Assembly: GCA_038373885.1 (NCBI GenBank) | Contig: JAWZYV010016026.1 | Span: 310,001-374,000, forward strand | Source of the DNA: Cheiracanthium punctorium | Lineage: Eukaryota; Arthropoda; Arachnida; Araneae; Cheiracanthiidae | DNA: 64,000 nt | Reading direction: 5' to 3' | Part shown: in pieces, positions 21,597 through 33,600 of the stretch | Position numbering within the stretch: position 1 is the stretch's first letter | Layout: each line of letters opens with the position of its first letter | Position numbers and translations under genes: made by a program | Notes under the pieces: model-generated | The model's input: only the letters and a program-made list of their open reading frames with translations | Told to the model about the DNA's origin: nothing | Database searches by the model: none

Positions 21597-21838
21597 TGAT
21601 TAATAATTGTAATTAGAGTTATTACTATTAAATTAACCACTTTTTATTCATAATTGATTTTTGTAATCAATTAGTTTGCTTAAAGTTGTATTTAGTAATA
21701 AGCAATTTTTTTTCAAATATTCTGAAACACCATCCCTTCTTCTGAAAAAACCCTGATAAAAGCTCAAAAACCCTGAAAAACCTAGTGGGTTGGGTTTTTT
21801 CTGAAAAAAACCGGGTTTTTAACAACCCTGTTGGGCAC

Positions 21839-23175
21839 ACCCCGAAATTTTGGATTTTTGTTGATTGGATGTCAAAATCTGTGAGAAATTCTACTTTTTT
21901 TCACCTTCCGAAAGTTTTTCTGATTTTTTCTTACTTCTTTGACTGGTGGAAACATTTTCAGTGTTAGAGATGATTTATATTTAAAGCACCACACACAAAA
22001 GGCTTCTATCCAAAACTCCAAAATAATTTCGGCAGGCAGGCCTTTTAATGGCGGATCGTGGGTTATTTAATTGAAGGTTCGCAGAACAAATTTCGAAAAT
22101 TAAATATGCAGATACGACGTACCTTACAAATTAAAATATATTTGCGTTCCCAGCAGTTGAAGGAGAACAATGCACGCAACTGAAAGAAAACAATATTGGG
22201 TCTTGCATTTCGTCACCAAGATAAGTTTCAGCAAACGTGTTGTCTTGATTCATTTTATTTAATTTTTTTTTTCAAAGGATACTATTGAAAAATGTCATTG
22301 CTTTAGCTCCGAAACTCTTATTTGTCTCCCATCTTAATTATTGACACTAGTTTGTAAAAAATATTGTAATGAAAAATGATAAAAATAAAGAAAATGATGA
22401 AAAAAAAATGGATTAACTAGCAGAACATAACAAACCAAGAGAAAATCCGGAAGAGATAACCGGAAAAAAAAAATCGTGCGTGGGCACACCCAAAATGTGC
22501 GAACGGAATATCAGCAGTGCCGTACTTCTTCTCAACTCTCTCCGCTTCTCTTCTCAGAGAGCAATTTAGAAGGGAATTTTCCCGTTCACAGGTGCGATCG
22601 ATTAAAGACTGTGCTGTAGTAACCTTTACAGCGCGTTAGCTATAATAAGCGTATTTAATAATAGTGGGGGGACGGGGGAGGAAGAGTAAAACTCAAGTTT
22701 TAAATTCACAAAAATCTAGAAGTGCACTTAATATATATATATATATTTTTAATTTGTTAATGTGTTCACTTTTTAGTTTTTCTTTTGGGGGTTCGCGTGT
22801 TCATGTGCTCAAAAGGAGGAGCCACCACTGACGGCTAAACAAATTAGCAAAGACGTAATGTCGACGGCTGTGTCTGTCCACCACAAGAGTTTCTTCGAAT
22901 ACGTTGGTGGCAGGGTTCGTTTTTCTCCAGGTAACGTCTCTCTTCGGAGGGTATATTACAGAGTTGGAGTCAGCGGCGAATATAGGGGGAGGGGAGGGAG
23001 AAAGCCTGGTCGCTGCCACGGGCGGCAGGCAACACCAGGAGGGTGGCAAAGCCAGGGCGGCAATTTTAAGTTCTTGCACCACCTCGGAACCCTTGCCCTT
23101 AGCGGCAGTTCAAGTGTGTAAGATGGGAGAGGGCGGCAGTTTTATGTTTTCGTCCCACTTTGACTTTGTTTTGTG
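21839..23175. other. No gene supported
   Basis: Includes a TA microsatellite at about 22732-22747. Overlapping open frames on both strands at 22801-23180 in a GC-richer patch have no recognisable domain, and one patch reads like simple GGGAGGGG sequence. Confidence 0.35.
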
Positions 23176-23390
23176 TTAGGGCAAGCCTGCTTGCCGGAGG
23201 GGTGACTTGGGTGGAGGTCTTTATAAGGAAGGGGTTCTAACGCGTTACAGCTGGAGAAATCAACCCTATACTCAAGACCGTTGGATCGAAAGCTGTGCGG
23301 TAGGCCCGAACGTGAGACCTTCTCATTTCATTCATCTACCACTTTCAGTGTCTTATCCACTCGTGTCAGGTGGGGACCGCCCCACCTTGT
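23176..23390 (-). mobile_element. tRNA-derived SINE, diverged copy
   Basis: Minus-strand copy sharing TCTAACGCGTTACAGCTGGA, CCGTTGGATCGAAAGC and CATCTACCACTTTCAGTG with the SINE at 3239-3465. Boundaries approximate; no target duplication identified. Confidence 0.75.
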
Positions 23391-24232
23391 AAAAATCCAA
23401 GAACGAGCACTGCTTCTTGATCTTGCGTAACGTTGCCACGCTTCTAGCGAAAGAGTGAATCGGTTCTTTCAAAAACATATAAATATTGCTCCCCTGTATA
23501 GGTATTAAAAATGTTATGAATTGTTGATTGTTCTGTTACTTATGGAAGCTCCACAGTCCTCATTCCAGCCTCTTTCACTTGAATATAAAAAATCCATGGA
23601 CTATATTCACAGTAGTGTCGCCATCTACAAGTTTATTTCTAAATTATTGTTCATATTCTGAACTTATTCTGGCATTCCTTTCTGAACAGACTCTATAAAA
23701 TATAAATGAACCGTAACCAATCAATTATATTATTTTTTTGATGATTAAGAAATGCTTTAAAAATTAAGCATTTTGTAAAAGAAAAATTAAGGAGATGGCT
23801 TTGCTGTTATCACTTGAACCAAACAATCACTTCTTATTTCTTAGAGGACACCATGCAGCTTAGAGAATATTTCAATAAACGTACTATGAAAATTAATTTT
23901 CCATAAACACATTAAATTAAAAATAAATCTTAAAGCCATTTCATTGCAAAAAGATTGTGGCATAAACCTAAAAGCAATTGATTTCACACTTTTTAAAATA
24001 CAGTATGAATTTTCCTAAAACTTCATTTCAGTTTTATTTACTTGCATTAATGAATTTTTTACATTGCGCCAATTAAGATTTTTCATGCTTTGCTTGAGAA
24101 CTTAGCATTACCGGGCAAGTTTGGGTAAAAGTTTACTGTAATGAGAAGTCGATAAAAGCAGGCGACGCAGGAAGTAATTCAAGCAGTCCAAAAATTGCTC
24201 TACCAAATATTACGAAGCCAGCTCAAGACATA
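23391..24232. other. AT-rich DNA, nothing recognised
   Basis: No open frames of note, no paired repeats. Confidence 0.3.
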
Positions 24233-24771
24233 GCTGTGCCCATAGGCGTAGAGTTATATGGGCCCGTGGGGCTCAAGCCCCCCCCCCAACAAATTGTGAA
24301 TAGGGGCTGAGCCCACCCAATAATTTACCACTCAATACAGAAAACTAATTTATACTAACATAAAAAAGTATTTCAGGACATTTACAAACGTTTAAAAAAA
24401 AACTTTACTTGTACTTTAAAAAATTTTCTTCTTTTGATTTCAATGATGATTTAGTATTCACTGTGACGCCACGTAGCACACAATGTTACTATAAGCTGCC
24501 CTCGCCAGGCTCTGGTTAATTAAAATCAGATTATGTAATGTAAAGTATGAAATGAAGAAAAGTTCAGATGTGTCTAAAATGCACTATCTCATCGAAAATG
24601 TTTTTTTCCCCCTCCTTTGGATTTATTACTTTGCTTCTTTTTTTAACTTATAACATGGTAGGAAGATACTAACATGGATAATCATGGATACTTACCTTAC
24701 GTAGGTGTAGAATCTAGAATTTTATGGACCCATAGAGCTCGAGTGCCTCCAATAATTTATACTTAAGTCAT

Positions 24772-24946
24772 AGCTGCCAACTACTCCGGAATATAATTAA
24801 CCAATTTTTGTAAACAGTATATTTTTTAATTATTTTTTTTCAAAATACTAACCAGCTCGCGCCTGCAGCACAAAAATTTTGCTATATTTTAAGCCGAAAA
24901 ATCGTGTAGAAAAAGTGGTTAATTATATTCCGTAGTAGTTGGCAGT
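24772..24946. mobile_element. Foldback MITE with 30-bp inverted ends
   Basis: Left AGCTGCCAACTACTCCGGAA, continuing TATAATTAACCA, is complementary to the right end TGGTTAATTATATTCCGTAG, TAGTTGGCAGTT with two or three mismatches. Target duplication unclear. Related GCCAACT termini occur near 2560 and 49618. Confidence 0.75.
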
Positions 24947-24972
24947 TACGAGTAAGTTATATGTACGTAAAT

Positions 24973-25130
24973 CAGTGGTGTAAACAGAAATTTTTCATGG
25001 GGGGGGGTTACGACTTCTGCAACTCACATATATGTATATGGGTGTATGATAAGGGAGTGAAGAATATACATTTTGTATGGCAAAAGATTCCTCATGGGGG
25101 GGGTATGACCCCCCCTTGGCTACGCCACTG
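24973..25130. mobile_element. hAT MITE (GCGTAGCCA family), copy 2
   Basis: Ends CAGTGGTGTAAACAG and TTGGCTACGCCACTG; flanks ACGTAAAT and ACGTGAAT (7 of 8 identical). Interior GAATATACATTTTGTATGGC is shared with copy 1. Confidence 0.88.
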
Positions 25131-25201
25131 ACGTGAATATATGTGGTTGTGGGGCCCGGCCCTCCCAATAATTTTGAAAACTTTACGCTTATGGCTGTGC
25201 C

Positions 25202-25640
25202 GCTTATGTGTGCGATATGTGCGACGAACACAGGCCCCAGATATTCAAGGGCGCCCCTCTCGGAGTCCCTGGGGTTAGGCAAACTCAGTCTGTAAAGTTG
25301 ATTCATAGTGAAGACAAAATTTGGGACTATTTCAATAATTTACTTTGATTCGAATTAACAGATTTCTGCATACTACCGCCATAGTGATTAAACACTTCTG
25401 AAATGAAAAAGCAGCGGTTATCTTTGCTGTTTGCGTAATAACGTCCAGCCGAATTAACGTGACTGTCCATGATGATTGAAATAAGAAAAGGACACTTTAT
25501 AGAATTTTTTTTTTCTTTTTCTAAACCTTCTGAAATATAGATAAACAAATTACATCCGTCATCAATGTAATTGGATGGCGCAATAAAAAACTAGCTCTTT
25601 GTGAAAAACGTTCTCTACAAAATGAGAATACTAAAGACTA
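25202..25640. other. No gene supported
   Basis: A 103-residue frame overlapping 24995-25306 and a 73-residue one at 25327-25548 lack family features; the first runs through two MITEs. Confidence 0.3.
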
Positions 25641-25644
25641 GAAT

Positions 25645-25890
25645 ATAAAGCCCGTTGTGAAGGTAATCACAACCGACCCTGGGAAAACATTTGAAGAAAA
25701 TATGTCTACGCTCCATATATTTCAACTTCGTCCACCTAAAATAAATAACTTCAATTTTTATTACATACCGAAATCGAATTTCATATTATTCTGGAAAAGT
25801 GCGAACACTTTTCGCACTCCGAAGATTTCACTTTGTGTAAAAGCGTCTTATACCAATGCTTCCTGCAGACGATATCCTTTTATTTGTGAA
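25645..25890 (+). repeat. Unknown dispersed repeat, copy 1
   Basis: Begins GCCCGTTGTGAAGGTAATCA and shares TTCGTCCACCTAAAATAAAT and further blocks with the inverted copy at 35850-36208. An 85-residue frame (25657-25914) keeps some residues in common with a 105-residue frame in the other copy (for example LRPPKINNF), but nucleotide similarity alone explains that. Confidence 0.7.
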
Positions 25891-26093
25891 AAAGAATTAA
25901 ACTATGTAATCTGAAAAAACTATTTAAACGAATTGGAATCAACTTTCCTTTCAAAGCGTGATGACCGTGACTTTTATCTTGGAGTGGTTTTCCGGAATTG
26001 CTACAGAATCAGTGAATCAGGGATCAACGTAACTGTACAATAAGTTTTTTATAACTTTCTGAATTGGCTGACTAGTTGTGCACCTCATTCAAC

Positions 26094-26266
26094 CAGGGGC
26101 GTAGCCAAGGGGGGGGGGTTACGGGGGTCATAACCCCCCCCACGAGAAATTTTTTGCCATACAAAATGTATATTTTTCACTACATTATTACACACACGTA
26201 TACATATATATGAGTTGTAGTAGTCGTAACCCCCCCCCCCATGAAAAATTTCTCGCTACGCCACTG
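26094..26266. mobile_element. hAT MITE (GCGTAGCCA family), copy 3
   Basis: 173 bp, ends CAGGGGCGTAGCCAAGG and CTCGCTACGCCACTG, exact duplication CATTCAAC at 26086-26093 and 26267-26274. G run inside one end, C run inside the other. Confidence 0.94.
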
Positions 26267-27179
26267 CATTCAACATAAAACAACAACAACAACAAAAAAA
26301 ACATCTTTAATCTTTAGATTAATGTGATAGAAGTTGCTTAACAGGTTGGCTTATAAAAAGATTCAAATACTGCTAAAAGTGCTCAGATAACTTAATAACA
26401 AGGAAGAAGTAAAAGAACAAGTAAATGAGTGCGATTTCAATTTGGGTATTTGCTACTAATAATGAATCAGAGCTCGTAATAACATTTTAAAGTTGGCCAC
26501 AGAAAAATGCTCTGACCTTTTATACAGAAGCGGATCAAGGGTATTGGGGGCCCCTGGCAGTAAAATTTTCGAGGCCCCCTAAGCCCAAGTTCCTTTCATA
26601 ATTTAGTGTACTAAGGGCCCTGTTAGTTTTTTTCGCGAGGGGGGGGGATGCACTGAATGATTTCACTCAATTGCTTTAACGGTGTTGTTCGAAAAAATCA
26701 TGTGATTTTAGTACATGAGTACAAATAAAGTAACTATGTCGGGCTATCCAAAATTTTGAAACTGCCTCTTTACAAGCTGTACTACATACTGAAATAAACG
26801 ATAAACCTGTATCAGTTACAAAACTTTTAGAAAAAAATTCTTAAAAATTGGAAATTTTCGCAAAACGCGTCGCTCTTTGAAAAGTCTTGCAGCTCAGATC
26901 CATGTTTAAGAATTTTTTCTGAAAATTTCACAAAAAGCCACAGCTTTTTGGCTTATTGCAGTGTGTCAAGCAGCTTATGAAGAACCATCCTGAATTTTTG
27001 GGAGACCATGGTGCAATTAGTTTATTTCAATTTGTTTACCAAGACTAAAAACAGAGCTATTTCTCTTCGACATACACCCTTAACAATAAAACCAAACTCA
27101 ACAAAAACGTGATTAAAGAATTTAAAAAACTTACACTTAATCAAAAAAGAATCTTTACACTACTGCTAAAGAAAGTATT
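26267..27179. other. Possible left part of a hAT element
   Basis: CAGAAGCGGATCAAGGG at about 26526 with GGGGGCCCC just inside resembles a hAT terminus, and a hAT transposase remnant follows at 27180-27430. No matching right end or duplication was found, so the boundaries are open. Confidence 0.4.
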
Positions 27180-27430
27180 TTATATGAACCGGCTTCTTGA
27201 TTTATCTTTTGCAAATTCATCAATAATTTCTGTGATAAAATCAATAATTTTTGAGTCTGCCAAACTTTCCTATTCTATGTATAATAAAGCCAAATTGTTT
27301 AATTGTTCTTCCCTATCATAGTTCTTAAACAGTTCTTCACGCGTTTTAAAACCGAAAAAGACATTTCAACTGAAGCATCTGATATGGGTAGTTAAAAATA
27401 TTTTTGAAGTTATTTCTACATTAGGAAAAT
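27180..27430 (-). pseudogene. hAT transposase C-terminus (ZMYM-like), broken
   Basis: Read from 27430 downward on the minus strand: FPNVEITSKIFLT, then in a shifted frame LPISDASVEMSFSVLKRVKN, then CLRTMIGK, and after a further shift EEQLNNLALLYIE, a stop, ESLADSKIIDFITEIIDEFA and KDKSRSRF. This is the hAT dimerisation region as found in ZMYM1-like or TTF-type transposases (the LPxxxAxxExSFSxLKRIKxxLR block followed by RLNxLALLSIE and a ...DEFAxxKxRRxxF end). Two frameshifts and one in-frame stop make it non-functional. The catalytic DDE part upstream was not recognised. It may belong to the terminus near 26526. Confidence 0.82.
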
Positions 27431-28030
27431 TTTATGATATTTGTTGTGCAGCCAAGTAAATTACATATGAATTACTGTCAAATTCATTGTTTTCTTCCAA
27501 AAATAGCAAAAAAAATGATTAATTTCATTGACAAAATTTTAAATGTCTGTCATTTTTGTAAATATTTTTCATTTTTTTAATCGATTTTTTCTTTTCCTCT
27601 TTTGATAATTTATTACTTAAAAGGTACATTAAAATGCTCTAAACTACTTTTACGTGTTTCCATTCTTCTGAATTATTCGGATTTGGTGTACTATCAATGA
27701 ATTTACTAAAAATTTTTCTCTTTTTCCAAATTCATAAGCAGCGTCCTTGTTTTCATTCAAAAACACATTCCTTTTTTTGGGGGGGTATGGAATCCTTCTC
27801 ACTGTCGTTAGCAAATAATAACCCTGACTGCTCAGATGCTTCTGCTTCGACTTTCTAAAATTCACCTCTACATTTTAAAATACTATTTGCAAGTGACCTT
27901 ATAGGTCAGAGCCTTTCAATAATTTGCTTTCCACTGACTGAAGAAATGTACTGGTAGAATACATTCTTCCCTCTGTTCCAAGTAACTATTACTGCTACTA
28001 CTATAACTACTTCGTCTTCTACTAACAATA
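27431..28030. other. AT-rich flank of the hAT remnant
   Basis: Probably more of the same decayed element, but no motif could be read. The 71-residue minus-strand frame at 27650-27865 has no recognisable domain. Confidence 0.3.
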
Positions 28031-28046
28031 ATAATAATAATTTATG

Positions 28047-28413
28047 CCCCGCGGTGGCCTAGTCACTAAACTCCGTTCCCGTAAGAACATCGAAAGTGAA
28101 GCAGTACCCGTCTTGGCCAGCGCTTGGGAGGGTAAACTCGTCTCGCCGCTGGGCTGCTGTGAGACCGTGTACGCTAATGGGAGTTGGTGCACGTAAAATC
28201 CGTCGTGGTTACAATGTCCTCCATGTTTAACACTACCTCTGGGGGGTGCCGATTTCAGATAGCTGGTCCCTCATGTAGAATTGGTTCAAAATTGAGGGAC
28301 CCTGAGCTAAGTCGGACTCACCAGCGCTCCCGTCCCTTCCGCCCATTGCCTTCTCATACGGGGGATCTGGCACCGCTCAGCGGTTGCCAGAGGGCATTAT
28401 CAGCAACAACATC
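28047..28413 (+). mobile_element. Second, unrelated SINE family
   Basis: 367 bp flanked by the 16-bp duplication ATAATAATAATTTATG (28031-28046 and 28414-28429). The head CCCCGCGGTGGCCTAGTCAC looks like a tRNA-type A-box region. The body is GC-rich, contains GTGAGACCGTGTACGC and ends CAACAACATC before the duplication. Because the flanks are AAT-rich, part of the duplication could be tail sequence. A 77-residue open frame at 28184-28417 is incidental. Confidence 0.72.
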
Positions 28414-28429
28414 ATAATAATAATTTATG

Positions 28430-29383
28430 AAACTTAAAAAATAACGATGATGTTTTATTAATCGATTAAAACTTACCATTCGTCTAGACATCATGTTTAT
28501 AGATATTGAGGATTTTGGGTTCTAAGTTCGAAATTTTGAATGGGATAGAATGGGGTATGTCATTTTGTTCAGTGTTTCATAGTGTGAGGTCTTTCATAAA
28601 GTATATAATATGACCATAGCACTTAAGCAATTTTTTTTGCTAATTAAAAAATCATAATACATTTGAATTTTTTTGAAAAAAAAAACATGTCATTAAAATT
28701 TTTTAAGTAATTTGTATGCAAAATTTGAAAATGGAGTTTCTACGATATTATGATGAAAAAAAAAATTATCTGTGTACATTTATTTTTTTTGCCGGGGAGG
28801 GGAGGGGTTTTATTGAATGTTAAAATAATAGGCTATTACAAGTGTTCAATTACATTTAAAATACTTATATATTCCTCCTTCGCTGTGGAGCTCTATGTAT
28901 TATTGGTGACTACCAATAAAAACCAATTATAGAGGTAATCATTGAGGTAACACTAGTTTATGTTATTAACTAGCTGATTTTTATTAGTTTTGTTTATCGT
29001 TAAAAATGTATAACTATAAAATATAAATAAAAAATACGCAACAAAAAATTCCTAAAATGGTACTGAAATTGCCAAGATTTTTAATTAAGATTTTTCTGCT
29101 ATAAAGTTACAATTTAATTATTACTTATTTAATATTTAAGTTGTGAAACCTCAAAGTATCAACAGCAAAAATTTCTTGCTATTTAATTTAATTTTTACTT
29201 ATTTTTATAACCAATAGCATTTTTTTGATAACTTTCAAAATATCAATCTTAAAGTTTTCTATTTAAAAAAAAATAATAATAATGTTTTCGCATAAATTAT
29301 TATAATTTCTTTTCTTGATTCTTGAAACAATTATAACATTAATCATTTTTAAATACTCATTTATAGTTTAAAATAAGTCACAA
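28430..29383. other. AT-rich DNA, no gene seen
   Basis: No coding or bounded repeat recognised. Confidence 0.3.
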
Positions 29384-29474
29384 TTAGAGGTCTGCGCCGC
29401 AGAGAAGTTCACGACGGCGGCGCGCCGCAGCATGGGAAATTTTTTGAAAAAATAATGAAAATGAATGTATGCGT

Positions 29475-29499
29475 ACACACACACACACACACACACACA
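29475..29499. repeat. (AC)n microsatellite
   Basis: About twelve AC units. Confidence 0.95.
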
Positions 29500-29612
29500 T
29501 GTGTAAACTGGAGTTACAATGAGATTTTTTTTTTTTTAAGATTATAAAAATTAGTCTTGAGTATGATGTTGTTGTGGGATTACGGCCAATTAGCTACTCT
29601 TTGGCTCTAGGC

Positions 29613-30074
29613 CATAGGATCCCAACCTTTTTTGTACTGGCGCCCCCTTTTCTAGTGAATATTTCAATACCGCCCCCCCTCCCACTCCAGAGAAATAAGA
29701 GCGTACATAATGCATGGTGAAAACAAGAATTAAATTTAAAAAAATTACTAATAGATAGAATATTGTTGGAATTGAAACTCTACTGAATTTCTCCTTCATT
29801 TAAAAAAGAGGAATAAAAGTTTTAGAGAGGTATATTAGGTATCGCTTTCTCTCAACAGCGAAGTCTCATATCGAAATATGTGAATTTTCGCACACGTGAT
29901 AGAAATGAATTATCACTGTGATTTTTAAGTCTTTTTTAGACTATATTTGGTTAATCTTCCCACGCCCCTCCGTGCCATATCAACGCCTCCTAATTTTCTC
30001 TGGATTTTTTACCGCCCCCCTGAAAGCCTCAAACGCCCACAAGGGGGCGTTATCGCCCACGTTGGGAACCTATG
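29613..30074. mobile_element. hAT element, CATAGGATCCCAAC ends
   Basis: Ends CATAGGATCCCAACC and GTTGGGAACCTATG with the exact duplication CTCTAGGC at 29605-29612 and 30075-30082. 462 bp; inner CGCCCCC and GGGGGCG tracts at the two ends. No transposase. Confidence 0.92.
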
Positions 30075-30097
30075 CTCTAGGCCGAGGGGTGGACTGT

Positions 30098-30150
30098 AGA
30101 GATTAGACGGGTTCAGCCCGAGCCCGAACCGGGCTCGAGTTCTAAAATTC
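30098..30150. mobile_element. End fragment of the GAGCCCG-rich hAT family
   Basis: TAGAGATTAGACGGGTTCAG followed by CCCGAGCCCG matches the terminus of the element at 12177-12578. No opposite end found. Confidence 0.65.
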
Positions 30151-30936
30151 ATATTTGTGTTCGGGATCGATTATATTTGTTTTTAATTTACACAAACGGC
30201 AAAATCTGTGATATTCTATCAGGGAAGTAATTGACTTTTAATTATCTATCGGGCTCCAGCGCTCCCAGTTCAGAGCGCTTTGCTCTGGTCCACTGGTGGG
30301 GCTCCTGAGTATGAGCTTGTCGTTGTGGTGTATTTCTACTGCAAAACTGAAGCAATCGATTTTTATCAAAATCGGATGGGTTTATGTTGTTAATATGGCG
30401 CATTCACGATACATTTAGTTATCAATATACGATTGATACATTATTTGCTTTTTACAGTTTTTTTTTTTTCTTTTCTCTACAACCTTCTCATGAACCATTC
30501 CAAACCCATAATGTTCTTTTAAGGTTTAATGCAATGTTTAAACACTTTTGAAAGCAATGAAATGACGTCCTTGACTCAAAAAAATTAAATTGTGCCGTTA
30601 GAAGTTATTAGCGCTAGTAAGTATGCAGAAAAAAAATAAGTACTAGTTGAAAGTTTAATTACAATTTCTTTCTTAAGTTCCGGAGCCGATTGTATGCCGC
30701 AGTGTGCAATCAGGTTTCTTTGTCGGCGCGCCGGTATAGACCTCGGCGGCGTAGTACAAAAGCACAGCGACGGCGGCGAAGACCTCTAAAAAAAAAAAAA
30801 AAAAAAAAAACAGGAGGCGGTCCACCCCTTGCTAAATAACATTTGGCAGTACGTAAAATTACCAAAAAAGCAATCTATCTTATCTTTGAGTTACCTGTCC
30901 TGCCTTGAAGAACTATAGCAAATCTTCTCAATACAA

Positions 30937-30973
<37 letters not shown>

Positions 30974-31006
30974 AGCACAACTTAAAAGGGGGGAAAACGC
31001 AGCACA

Positions 31007-32893
31007 TCTATATAAATAAAGCAATGTGTAAACTGTCCGTTTGTCTGTCTATCTGTCTGTGTCTCGCGTAGCTCCGAAATGGGTGATCGTAGACCTACCA
31101 AATTTTGTACAGAAATTCTCCAAGACGGGTCTCGACACACTTCGAAGCGATTTTTTCGAAATTAGAATTAGAAAATGTTTTATTTTATGTTTTGTCCGAT
31201 TTTTAGCGATTTTTCCTGCGTAATACATAATAACGCCGGTAATTGCACTCGCAAGAAAACGATATTTACATCATCGTATGGAGGAGAAAATTTTCTTTTA
31301 AAAACTGTTTGTTCGGACTGTGTAACATAATTTGCAGATTTTGGGGAATTTTTCAAATAAAATTAAATTTGACGCTGACTTTCGTAAAATATTTTTAAAA
31401 CTGCTGCATCTGGAATTCTATCTGCCATAACTTTTTTATATTTCGGCAAAAGACAGAGCACACTATTCGCCCACTTTTAAAAGAAGAACGGAGGAAAAAT
31501 ATAAATTAGGAGAATTTTTACGAATTTTTAAGTAAAGAAGGGTTTTCATTTCAATAGCAGCTGCTTACAAATTTCAGTTTGATATCTTGCGGTTTGGTTG
31601 TCCTGGATTCAGTAACAATGATTAAAATTGCCAGTTGAAAAAAATAAATAAAATTACTTTAAAATAACTGGGTTTTTGCAGGTGAAATGTGCGTCATTTT
31701 GGTGTCACGAGTTTAAAACCCCTTTCGAAACTCAATCAGAAAACAATTCACAAGCAGGATTCACAAGCAAAACATATGCAACGCATGAAATAATTCCATA
31801 TTTTATTTTACGTTGCCAGAAAAAGAATTGAATGCTGTTTTTTCACCAGTGAATTATCCAGCATTATTTTCAATTGAGATTTTAAACGGTACACGTTTTC
31901 GAATCGCAAGAAATATTTTGCGGTGCTAAACAGCGCCTGATTATGACAAACAGGGACACCGGGCATTGATGAATTTGGGGACCTCCATATATGAAATTTG
32001 TTTTATTTTTCATAAAATTTTGTTATAAAAAAGAATATTTCAGATTAACATTTCAAATTGATGGCCATTTCGAGCCTGGCACTGGGCAAAGTCGCGATTT
32101 GCCCGTGAGATAATTAGGGCTCTGGTGCTAAATACGCCAATCTGACAAGAATCATGCATACAAATGTATGGAGAGCTGTTTTAGTGCCAACCATAAAGTG
32201 AAATGATTATCGTTTATACTAATGCGTAAATTATAAAAGTCACCAAAGAATAAAAGACTACATTCGTGGCAAATATCTAAGCCGTTTCTTTAAATTAAAC
32301 ATTAACGATTGAAAAACGAAAATATATTGTATTGGTATCAGTAAAAGATAGTATAAGTAATAGTTAGTAGATATGCTAGGGCAATATTGATCAAAGCACA
32401 ATATACCACATTAATAAATATTTCGTGAAACTAAGTGTTCTATTCCTTTTTCAACAACCATCTTACATCACAGCTAACTAAACATTAAGTAATTCTACGT
32501 CGCGTTAATATATCCCGCGGTAGTTTCAACATAGTAGTATAAAACGGTTCTCCACATCATGTAGTATCTAAGGTATTAATGGCATAACTTAAATATGAAA
32601 AAGAGTATGATGTAGAAATGAGATATTTTGAAAGTTAGGAATTTTCGCTGCAAACCGTCACGCTTTTCTTTTTCTGATCGCGAATGACACCGACATAGTT
32701 TTTGTGTCATAATATTAACAATGGTCTCAGGTCAGTACTTATACTAACTTTACGAATAACCAATGAGTAACTTTACGCCAAGAGTCAAATCATTTTGCTT
32801 ATTTTTAGATTCCAAATCACTGGAATAAATTCGAATTATAGATGTAAGAAATAGTTTCGTTCCCTACCGTGCGGAGAACGGGTACGCAGCTAG
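31007..32893 (+). mobile_element. Non-autonomous Helitron, copy 2
   Basis: Starts A|TCTATATAAATAAAGC, soon followed by CTGTCTGTCTATCTGTCTGT, and ends GAACGGGTACGCAGCTAG before T. The 3' palindrome (CGTTCCC..GGAGAACG) is degenerate. It shares the head and the GGGTAC..CAGCTAG tail with the Helitron at 20274-21596. A hAT MITE (31931-32124) is inserted. No Rep/helicase coding region. Confidence 0.8.
31931..32124. mobile_element. hAT MITE (CAGAGCCT family), copy 3
   Basis: Ends CAGCGCCTGATTATGAC and GATAATTAGGGCTCTG, exact 8-bp duplication GTGCTAAA at 31923-31930 and 32125-32132. Lies inside the second Helitron, so it is the younger of the two. Confidence 0.92.
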
Positions 32894-33267
32894 TACAATA
32901 TAAAAAAGCAGGGTACAGTGGTGATTAGCACTTTGAATTGGAATGACTGTAAAACTGAAAAACATGAAAACTAGAAGAAAAGCAATGGACGTCTGCATTA
33001 CCATCTTCGAATTACAAAGTTAGAAGCTTATCGCTAATTAACGATTTTTGACGAACTAGTCGGTATCCACCGACAAAAGCTAATGCGTGAAGACCACAAA
33101 TCCGGCACAAGACACAAGGGAGAGAGCAACGGCAGATATTTTCGGCAGATTAAGCGGTATAATTTGTATCATGATAAAAATCTATAAATATATATAGCTC
33201 TAAGCAAATTTAATTTTATATTCACATTAAGGAGACAAATGCAGCCTATTGCACTTTTCTTCACTTT

Positions 33268-33600
33268 TTAAAAAACAGGAATGAGGTTGCTTGCTGAGAT
33301 TCTCATTGTAGCTTGCTAGTTAATGCCTGCCAAAGAGCATCTATATTTACTCTTGTTGATCTTCGAGCAAGAAAACATTAGCTCAAAAATACATGTAGCC
33401 AAAAATTATTGAAAATGTTTCCCTAGTAAATCTCTTCATACATGAAAATTTTTCAGCAGAAAATGATTCGTGAACTTCAACTAATGGTACAATATTGAAC
33501 ATTTCTCTCATCCTATGATCTGATTGCATGTCAATAAGTTCAAGCTGAAGCTCCTCAGGTGCTGTCAATATCAGCAGTGATAGACAATTGAATTTAAACG
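33268..33600 (-). pseudogene. hAT transposase C-terminus (ZBED/GTF2IRD2-like), broken
   Basis: Read from 33600 downward: APEELQLELIDMQSDHRMRE, then FSAEKFSCMKRFTRETFSII, FG; after a frameshift near 33397 the frame continues T-C-I-F-E, FSCSKINKSKYR, a stop replacing a residue, then QATMRISASNL and a terminal stop at 33268-33270. This is the hATC region of the transposase group domesticated in vertebrates as ZBED5/FAM200/GTF2IRD2-type proteins: PEELQxELIxLQ, then FGSTYxCEQxFSxMxxxKSKYR, then LxxxLRISxSN. One frameshift and one internal stop; the catalytic core is absent. Confidence 0.85.

Larger units (their letters stand above)
19961..21830. mobile_element. hAT element (CAGGGTTG ends) hosting a Helitron
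   Basis: Ends CAGGGTTGCTATGATT and AACAACCCTG with inner ACCCAAC/GTTGGGTT boxes, flanked by TTGGGTAC (19953-19960) and TTGGGCAC (21831-21838), 7 of 8 identical. Its own sequence is 19961-20273 plus 21597-21830, about 550 bp; the rest is a Helitron insertion. Contains poly-A at 20045-20076. Confidence 0.82.
24241..25193. mobile_element. hAT element, CATAGGCGTAGAGTT ends, two nested elements
   Basis: Ends CATAGGCGTAGAGTT and AACTTTACGCTTATG, flanked by the exact duplication GCTGTGCC at 24233-24240 and 25194-25201. C run inside the left end (GCCCCCCCCCC). A foldback element (24772-24946) and a GCGTAGCCA-family MITE (24973-25130) are inserted. No transposase. Confidence 0.88.
29384..30789. mobile_element. 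1.4-kb element with TTAGAGGTCT ends
   Basis: Left TTAGAGGTCTGCGCCGC and right GCGGCGAAGACCTCTAA are inverted repeats, followed inward on both sides by GGCGGCGCGCC-like GC-rich sequence. The right end runs into poly-A, so no target duplication can be read. Contains an AC microsatellite (29475-29499), a complete hAT MITE (29613-30074) and a fragment at 30098. Superfamily uncertain; hAT is plausible. Confidence 0.65.

Noticed and set aside
22801..23179. Overlapping 90-residue frames in a GC-richer patch
   Set aside because: Three frames on two strands overlap without domain, splice or codon evidence; a tRNA-SINE begins at the edge.
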